From [Eubacterium] siraeum (GTDB lineage Bacteria > Bacillota > Clostridia > Oscillospirales > Ruminococcaceae): a stretch of 64,000 bases of DNA. The stretch lies in the NCBI GenBank assembly GCA_025150425.1, contig CP102281.1, positions 186,001 through 250,000 of the forward strand, written 5' to 3'. Both the position numbers and the translations under genes were made by a program. How positions within the stretch are numbered: the stretch's first letter is position 1; each line of letters begins with the position of its first letter. The notes under the pieces are model-generated. The model was not told the DNA's origin and did not search any database. It saw only the letters and a list, made by a program, of their open reading frames with translations. Of the stretch, positions 58,688 through 64,000 are shown piece after piece.

Positions 58688-59386
58688 ATGAAGCTTAAGT
58701 TCATACATAAAGCAAAAAGAATATTTATAACCATCTCATCATTGTCAATAATTGCGGCGATCTCTATAGCGGTTGCATCATCGGCCAGTGCCGCAACACA
58801 TTTTACAAGCTACACCCCTAAAATCAAATATAATAATGGCAACATTGATTACTGCTATTATGTTGATGGTTCTAAAAATGTTAATCTTACTGCAGGCAAG
58901 TATTTTGTAAATGGTAAATCATCTTGTTCAGCACATAGTGTTATCAGTCCTGAGGCATCAACTGCAACATGTGGATGTTTTGACGGTTGTTATCAATGCT
59001 ATGGGTTTGCAGCATTTGTGTATAAAGGTGTATTTACTAAAAATTTATCTGAATCAAAATGTAATGATTTTGGTTGGGGAAGCGACAACAATGATTATTT
59101 ATTCCTAACCGCAAGAAACTTGAAAATTATGATTTCCGATTTACCGGTGGGCACGCATTTGAGAGTAAGAACATCAAACAATAATAACCACTCTATAGTT
59201 TTAGCGGGAAAAACTGATACAACAATTACAGTTTATGATGCTAACGGGTGCGGATCTAATTCCAGCTTATTAGAAGCTGGATCGTCAAATTATTCAGGAC
59301 ATTGCCAAATAAACAAACAGGTTTTCACATACAAGAATTTTGCCAAAAGATATCCTCGACTCGATTATATGCATAAAGGAGCTTAA
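58688..59386 (+). CDS. Secreted cysteine-rich protein, papain/NlpC-like fold suspected
   Basis: The product has 232 residues. The start at 58688 follows AAAGGA; a Sec signal peptide (about 1-36) ends in ASSASAA. The mature protein has GCFDGCYQCYGFAAFVYKG, in which a Cys preceding a helix and a later His (NNNHSIVLAG) resemble the Cys-His pair of NlpC/CHAP-type amidases. DYLFLTARNLKIMISDLPVG and TVYDANGCGSNS follow. The assignment to the papain-like fold is inference. It is first in the island's gene run, and its stop lies 1 bp before the next ATG. Confidence 0.7.
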   Translation: MKLKFIHKAKRIFITISSLSIIAAISIAVASSASAATHFTSYTPKIKYNNGNIDYCYYVDGSKNVNLTAGKYFVNGKSSCSAHSVISPEASTATCGCFDGCYQCYGFAAFVYKGVFTKNLSESKCNDFGWGSDNNDYLFLTARNLKIMISDLPVGTHLRVRTSNNNNHSIVLAGKTDTTITVYDANGCGSNSSLLEAGSSNYSGHCQINKQVFTYKNFAKRYPRLDYMHKGA

Positions 59387-59387
59387 T

Positions 59388-60740
59388 ATGAATGACAGAT
59401 TAAGATTAATATTGTTGGTTATGGCTTTATCGGTCACAGTAGCTTTAACAGGCTGTTCTCAGCCCGAACAAAACAGTAGTATAGCGGCAGATGATAATAC
59501 AACGTCCTTACAAAGCAGTATCGATACTGTTACCGATACTTCAAAAACCGGGAGTATAACAGCACCCGAAGGTAGTGAGCTTGTAAAAACGCTTACCGAT
59601 AACAATAATAACACCGTGGAGCTTTACGGATATAAATCGGGTTCCGATGAGCCGTTTATATGCTTTATTTCAATTAAAGATAACGACAAAAAACCGATTC
59701 AGCAAATAGAAATCAACAAATTCAAAACCTTTACCACAGACAGCGGAGATAATGTATATGTTTATGCAGATGAGAAAACCAAACAAGGCTATAGAATTAT
59801 ATTAAACACAGACAATAGTATTAAATCGGTAGAATATTGTGAGGACGCATTACAATACATAAAACTCATAGAGGATATTAATAAAGGCGCTACATCTATC
59901 GAAGAACCTGTGGAGGAATTGCCGGAATTCTATACCGAAGACCCCGAAAATGAAATGTACCTCGGCAACGGCGAATTTGTAAAGCTTGCCGACCTTGAAG
60001 CCGATCCCAATGCGGCAGGTTCATATATTATCCGTGGTTCAATGGGCGGTTATGAATATGAACCGTTTGACAACAACAGCATAAGAAATCCAGATGATTA
60101 CGATTTGAACGAAATGAAATGTATAGGCTCTCAAAAAGGACCCGTGGTAAGCAAGGATAAAATAATAGTACATGAAGGCGACAGCATCGGCAGTAAGGGT
60201 CTGATAGTAGACTCGTGCTACATCAGCGTAGCACCTCGCGTAATGTATAGCGAAACGCTAAAAAAAGATATTGGCATAGGCTATGATGTAATGGACGCAA
60301 AAATAACTCTGACGGGTGAAGTAACCTTTACGGGTATACTGCTTGCCGAACGCTACAATATAGAGAATTCGGAGCATGATGGCGAAAGCAGAATACTGTT
60401 TATGCCTTATTCTAAGGAATACCATGAGGCTGTGCCGTTCCTTTTTGATGTTGACGCTCAATATAAAGGGAGTAGCTGTGCTATGTTCTATAATTACAGC
60501 TGGGGCAATCCGCAGTTTGCGATTACAACAAGCGATGGTGTTATAAATATCGGTTATTTAAAGGATTGCGACTTTTTAAGTTCCGATACATTTTCAGAGG
60601 ATGTGTATTATAAAGAGGCCACAATAACATTTTCAGAGCTTACTTATATATCCACAGAAAGAGGCGGTATGAGCGGATTAATCGGTACTGTTGTATCGGT
60701 GGATAATATATGTGAGCTTGGGAAAAAGAAAGAGGTATAA
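59388..60740 (+). CDS. Lipoprotein with repeated island domain (long form)
   Basis: The product has 450 residues. The start at 59388 follows AAAGGAG; lipobox LTGC (Cys at about 22). A Ser/Thr-rich linker leads to a first domain (about 60-170) and a second (about 300-445) with KITLTGEVTFTGILLAERYN and SRILFMPYSKEYHEAVPF. The second domain is paralogous to that of the lipoprotein at 62450-63343. It is not recognised outside this cluster. The downstream start lies 1 bp after its stop, so translation is coupled. Confidence 0.75.
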   Translation: MNDRLRLILLVMALSVTVALTGCSQPEQNSSIAADDNTTSLQSSIDTVTDTSKTGSITAPEGSELVKTLTDNNNNTVELYGYKSGSDEPFICFISIKDNDKKPIQQIEINKFKTFTTDSGDNVYVYADEKTKQGYRIILNTDNSIKSVEYCEDALQYIKLIEDINKGATSIEEPVEELPEFYTEDPENEMYLGNGEFVKLADLEADPNAAGSYIIRGSMGGYEYEPFDNNSIRNPDDYDLNEMKCIGSQKGPVVSKDKIIVHEGDSIGSKGLIVDSCYISVAPRVMYSETLKKDIGIGYDVMDAKITLTGEVTFTGILLAERYNIENSEHDGESRILFMPYSKEYHEAVPFLFDVDAQYKGSSCAMFYNYSWGNPQFAITTSDGVINIGYLKDCDFLSSDTFSEDVYYKEATITFSELTYISTERGGMSGLIGTVVSVDNICELGKKKEV

Positions 60741-60741
60741 T

Positions 60742-61221
60742 ATGATGATAATCAAAAACATAATAAAAGCAACTATAGCAACAACAGCTGTAATTTCATC
60801 GGCATTTGCTATGGTGTTACCAGGAAACGCATTATCACCTGTCACTTACAAAGCAGCATCAAACTACAAGTTGGTTCCTATGGGACCAACATCATGCGTA
60901 GTCATGTCATACACTATTAATCGAAGTCAACAAACAGCAACTGCAAAATATGAATTCAACGGCGGGACGGAGGTTCCCAACGGCGAAAAAAGCGTTTCAG
61001 TGGTTTGTGAATTAATAATTCCTACAAAAAATGGAGAAACTGTCATAAAGAATAAGAGTAACGGTAACGGCGAATATTCCAGACTTGATAAAATGACAAA
61101 AACAGTAGCATTGACTGCTGCTGAAAAAGCAGCAGGATATAAAATACAGTTTGTAGATATATCTATAAATTGCACTTCTGGTACATACAAACCATTCTGG
61201 GCAGTCAGCTACACATATTAA
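60742..61221 (+). CDS. Small secreted protein
   Basis: The product has 159 residues. The start at 60742 follows AAAGAGG. A signal peptide (about 1-32, ending FAMVLPGNA) precedes a beta-rich domain with NYKLVPMGPTSCVVMSY and a C-terminal FWAVSYTY. The family is unknown. It overlaps translationally with the lipoprotein upstream, indicating joint expression. Confidence 0.7.
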   Translation: MMIIKNIIKATIATTAVISSAFAMVLPGNALSPVTYKAASNYKLVPMGPTSCVVMSYTINRSQQTATAKYEFNGGTEVPNGEKSVSVVCELIIPTKNGETVIKNKSNGNGEYSRLDKMTKTVALTAAEKAAGYKIQFVDISINCTSGTYKPFWAVSYTY

Positions 61222-61399
61222 CTTTTGTTTAGCGACTGCACGTACGGTGGCACAACATGACGTGTTATAAATGTATCTATAAGACAAAAAAGGAAAAAAA
61301 CGAAAGATGCTCCTGCGTGTAAAATATAATTACTGCTTATGTTTTTTGACACAGATAATAAAATAAAAACATAAATACAACTTATGAAAGGGCAATATT

Positions 61400-62446
61400 A
61401 TGAACAGGAAATTAAAGCTTATAGGCACTGCAATACTGATTGCTACATTTGCGTCCACGTTTTCCGCCTGCTCGGATACAAAAACAGATGAACAGGCGAG
61501 ATATATGCGAGTATACGGAACAATATATAATGACGGCGAGTTGATAGTTACCGAAAACGCAGTACTAAGCTTTTTACAGTATTCTGATATGAGTACAATT
61601 GCGCTATGCGGTCAGTCAAACTGCGACCACTCAAATGCTGTTACAGAGGACGGACTTCCGTGCCTTGCTTACGGCAAACAAACCTTGCCTTTTTTGTATA
61701 ACGAAAAGCTTTACTGGTTCGAGGATAGATACGAAACCAAAGACGGAAAAGCAGTAGAATCCGCGGTACTTCACTCATCAGACCCGCTTGGTACTTCCGA
61801 AAAGGAAGTATGCAAAATAGAAGGCTTTTCCTGCGACTGGATAAGCACAAGCGTACTTAAAAACAACACCCTGCTGTTTTTCCCTTATCAGTCTGCTTAT
61901 GACGAAAAAGGAGCGATTACAGGCGATAATACCAATCATTTCGGAGTGCTTGACATAGAAACCGGAAAATTTACCGATTTTGGTGCAACGGAAAACAATA
62001 AAACAAAGATTTTAGGTGTCTATGACAACAAATTTTATTTCAACAGCTCGGTGTACGACATTAAGACAGGAAAGTATAGTGAAAACACTATGCCGTCCGA
62101 GCCGCCTGCTGTCAGACTTAGCGATGATTACTATGCATATAACAATGACAGCAATATTGAAGTGTTAACTCCGAAGACCTCTGAACCGATTGTTATTCAT
62201 AACGACAAGATATTGTCTGAAACCGTCATTTTGGGCGATTATCTGTTCCAATGCGATAATGCACAGTGGTATTATTATAATTTAAAGGATGAAGCTCCCG
62301 CAAGGCATGATATAAGCTATGGCGAAGGGCTTTATGCACAGGTATTGTCCGAGTACGAGGACAGCTATATTATCAGCGTCTATAACGCCGAAGAACAAAC
62401 AATAACAAAAGAAAAGGTAGCAAAATCGGATATTCTGGGGGAGTAA
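61400..62446 (+). CDS. Lipoprotein, DUF5050/beta-propeller-like
   Basis: The product has 348 residues with lipobox FSAC (Cys at about 24). After the signal come CGQSNCDHSNAVTEDGLPCL and repeated aromatic strands (LPFLYNEKLYWFEDRY, GVYDNKFYFNSSVYDI, GDYLFQCDNAQWYYYNL), typical of the YWTD-like repeats in clostridial DUF5050 lipoproteins. The CxxxxCDH segment is common in lipoproteins next to ABC-2 transporters. It ends 3 bp before the next gene. Confidence 0.75.
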   Translation: MNRKLKLIGTAILIATFASTFSACSDTKTDEQARYMRVYGTIYNDGELIVTENAVLSFLQYSDMSTIALCGQSNCDHSNAVTEDGLPCLAYGKQTLPFLYNEKLYWFEDRYETKDGKAVESAVLHSSDPLGTSEKEVCKIEGFSCDWISTSVLKNNTLLFFPYQSAYDEKGAITGDNTNHFGVLDIETGKFTDFGATENNKTKILGVYDNKFYFNSSVYDIKTGKYSENTMPSEPPAVRLSDDYYAYNNDSNIEVLTPKTSEPIVIHNDKILSETVILGDYLFQCDNAQWYYYNLKDEAPARHDISYGEGLYAQVLSEYEDSYIISVYNAEEQTITKEKVAKSDILGE

Positions 62447-62449
62447 GAT

Positions 62450-63343
62450 ATGGCAAAAGGATTAAGTAGAATAGCTTTAATAGTGGCGACCATTGCGGTG
62501 GTTATGTTAATCTCAAGTTGTTCAGATGTAACAGAAAGCTCTCAAAGTAGTAACAAAGAGAAAAGTGTTACAAGTCTTGTCGGAGAAATATATCATGGCG
62601 ACGGATATTTTATTCTTGACGAAAACGGTCTGCAAATAGTCAAGGAAGGTGCTGCCTATGACGAGAATAAAAAGCTATGGAACGCACCATTTGCCGCTGT
62701 GCGTAAAATTAATGATACTTTTTACTGTGACAGTTTTACTTCTCCTGATAAATTCGATGATAATATGAATTACAAAGGTGAAGTGCCGCAGGACAGCAAA
62801 AAAATGATAAAATTGCTGAAATCGGGTGATGTTACAGAAAGTGGGCTTACCGTCACCTCTGCAGTTTCGTCCGTTAAAGAAACACTCGAATACAATCGGG
62901 AAACAAATTCTACCGAGCCGGGAATATCGCAAACAGTATACACAGAAATCACATTAAGCGGAGAGGTTACTCTTGAAGGCGTATTGTATGTAGTTCTTGA
63001 TGAAGATCTGTACATATCAGAAGAAAACAGCATATTGTTTTTCCCTTATCCCGAAAGCTTAAAAAATGCACTTGGTTTTTCACCGAGGTTTTCCGGTGAT
63101 ATAGAGAGTAGTTATCTTACCTCCAATGCTTCTAAAACAAGTGTATTGCTATATGGCGATTGTGTATATTTTTATGCAGGCAACACAGATAACAGCGAGT
63201 GGCTCACAAAGGATTTCAGAAATAAACCGTTTGGTACAGCAAAATTAACGGTCAGCGATATAAAGCTTATATGGCAAAGCGATAGTCTGGACAGGTTTTC
63301 CTTTACGGTAAAAAATGCGGAAAATGTTCAGGCTAAAAAGTAG
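62450..63343 (+). CDS. Lipoprotein with repeated island domain (short form)
   Basis: The product has 297 residues with lipobox ISSC (Cys at about 24). The C-terminal domain (about 160-290: TEITLSGEVTLEGVLYVVLD, NSILFFPYPESLKNALGF, FGTAKLTVSDIKLIW) parallels that of the lipoprotein at 59388-60740, so the two are paralogs. It lies 11 bp before the ABC ATPase gene. Confidence 0.75.
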   Translation: MAKGLSRIALIVATIAVVMLISSCSDVTESSQSSNKEKSVTSLVGEIYHGDGYFILDENGLQIVKEGAAYDENKKLWNAPFAAVRKINDTFYCDSFTSPDKFDDNMNYKGEVPQDSKKMIKLLKSGDVTESGLTVTSAVSSVKETLEYNRETNSTEPGISQTVYTEITLSGEVTLEGVLYVVLDEDLYISEENSILFFPYPESLKNALGFSPRFSGDIESSYLTSNASKTSVLLYGDCVYFYAGNTDNSEWLTKDFRNKPFGTAKLTVSDIKLIWQSDSLDRFSFTVKNAENVQAKK

Positions 63344-63354
63344 AGGTGTAAAAA

Positions 63355-64000
63355 ATGCTTCAAATTAAAAATCTTAATAAACATTACGGTAAAAAACAGG
63401 CTCTTTTTGATTTTGAGATGACCTTTAAAAACGGGGTTTACGGACTTTTAGGCCCCAACGGCGCAGGAAAATCAACGCTTATGAACATTATTTCAGATAA
63501 CCTTGCACCAGACTTAGGCTCGCAGCTTTGCTGGAACGGCACAGACATAACTAAGCTTGGCAGTAAATTTCGCCGTAAGGTCGGATATATGCCGCAACAG
63601 CAGGCGCTTTATGACAACTTTACCGCAAGACGGTTTATGATGTATATATCAGCTCTCAAAGGAATTTCTACAGCAGTAGCAAGAGAGCAAACCGAGTATC
63701 TGTTAAGTGAAGTTGAACTGCATGACGTAATGGATAAAGCTATCGGAGGCTTTTCGGGCGGCATGAAGCAAAGAGTTTTAGTTGCACAGTCCCTACTCGG
63801 AAGCCCCGAGCTTGTTCTGCTTGATGAGCCGACGGCAGGTCTTGACCCAAAGCAAAGAGTTATCATACGGGATATGATACATAAAACAGCAAAGGACAAA
63901 ATTGTCCTTGTAAGCACACATATAGTATCTGATGTTGAAACTATTGCAGATGAAATAATAATTATGAAGCAGGGCAGAATTGCCGCAAACGGAACTGTTG
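63355..64000 (+). CDS. ABC transporter ATPase, partial at window end
   Basis: The first 215 residues of an ABC-2-type ATPase are present: Walker A GPNGAGKSTLMN, the Q-loop in YMPQQQALYDNF, signature FSGGMKQRVL, Walker B LVLLDEPTAGLDP, and switch VSTHIV. It is similar to ATPases of lantibiotic-immunity or Na+-export type transporters. It starts after AGAGGTG, and the permease genes are expected beyond the window. Its place at the end of a lipoprotein run suggests that the lipoproteins assist, sense for, or are exported with this transporter. Confidence 0.92.
   Translation, partial: MLQIKNLNKHYGKKQALFDFEMTFKNGVYGLLGPNGAGKSTLMNIISDNLAPDLGSQLCWNGTDITKLGSKFRRKVGYMPQQQALYDNFTARRFMMYISALKGISTAVAREQTEYLLSEVELHDVMDKAIGGFSGGMKQRVLVAQSLLGSPELVLLDEPTAGLDPKQRVIIRDMIHKTAKDKIVLVSTHIVSDVETIADEIIIMKQGRIAANGTV

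Overview
The window looks like chromosome of a low-to-medium GC, spore-forming, flagellated clostridial gut bacterium (Oscillospiraceae/Ruminococcaceae-like, in the style of [Eubacterium] siraeum or Ruminococcus). Support: a GatCAB amidotransferase next to aspS, T-box and TPP leaders, a cotJABC spore-coat operon, a SpoIIQ-like M23 protein, a cellobiose phosphorylase, many Gram-positive lipoproteins, and TTGACA-17-TATAAT promoters. The species assignment is inference.

Layout. 0-5 kb: tail of a DUF2828 gene, a lipoprotein, a membrane protein, and an AgrA/AgrC-like two-component pair. 5-10.6 kb: GH94 cellobiose phosphorylase, AEC transporter, thiM, a hotdog thioesterase and a TM2 protein. 10.6-14.2 kb: a four-gene ExbB/ExbD-like operon, cotJA-cotJB with a truncated cotJC, and thiW under a TPP riboswitch. 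14.4-23 kb: an Lsa-like ABC-F gene with an attenuator leader, an FtsX/MacB-type ABC exporter, and a YtrA-type GntR/ABC operon with a palindrome over its -10 box. 23-36 kb: a structured RNA, gatCAB-aspS, a DUF1858 protein, trmK, a Nif3 protein, rqcH and valS. 36-46 kb: a lipoprotein, a T-box-controlled DAHP synthase, an M23 protein, flagellin with its methylase FliB, and an iron alcohol dehydrogenase. 46.6-52.4 kb: a split glutamate synthase operon ending in an ANTAR regulator. 52.9-54.7 kb: a TIGR04086 membrane protein and a MetY-like sulfhydrylase. From tRNA-Arg (55.0 kb) on, the DNA changes character: lower GC, decayed genes, transposase relics and a possible small RNA, then a run of secreted proteins and lipoproteins leading into an ABC ATPase cut by the window end.

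The most unusual layer is the intergenic DNA. One dispersed element, with CAG..TGT..AAAAA termini in inverted orientation, occurs six times. In three cases it is bracketed by two copies of the same terminator hairpin (30/30, 25/28 and 25/26 bp identical), as if insertion duplicated the whole terminator. fliB is bracketed by similar hairpin repeats. A second family (seven copies) has constant ends, CTTGCCTCCC and GGGATTG, around stems whose two arms change together from copy to copy. These repeats, the ExbB/ExbD-like operon in a monoderm context, the two orphan RNAs and the lipoprotein/ABC island are the main candidates for undescribed biology.
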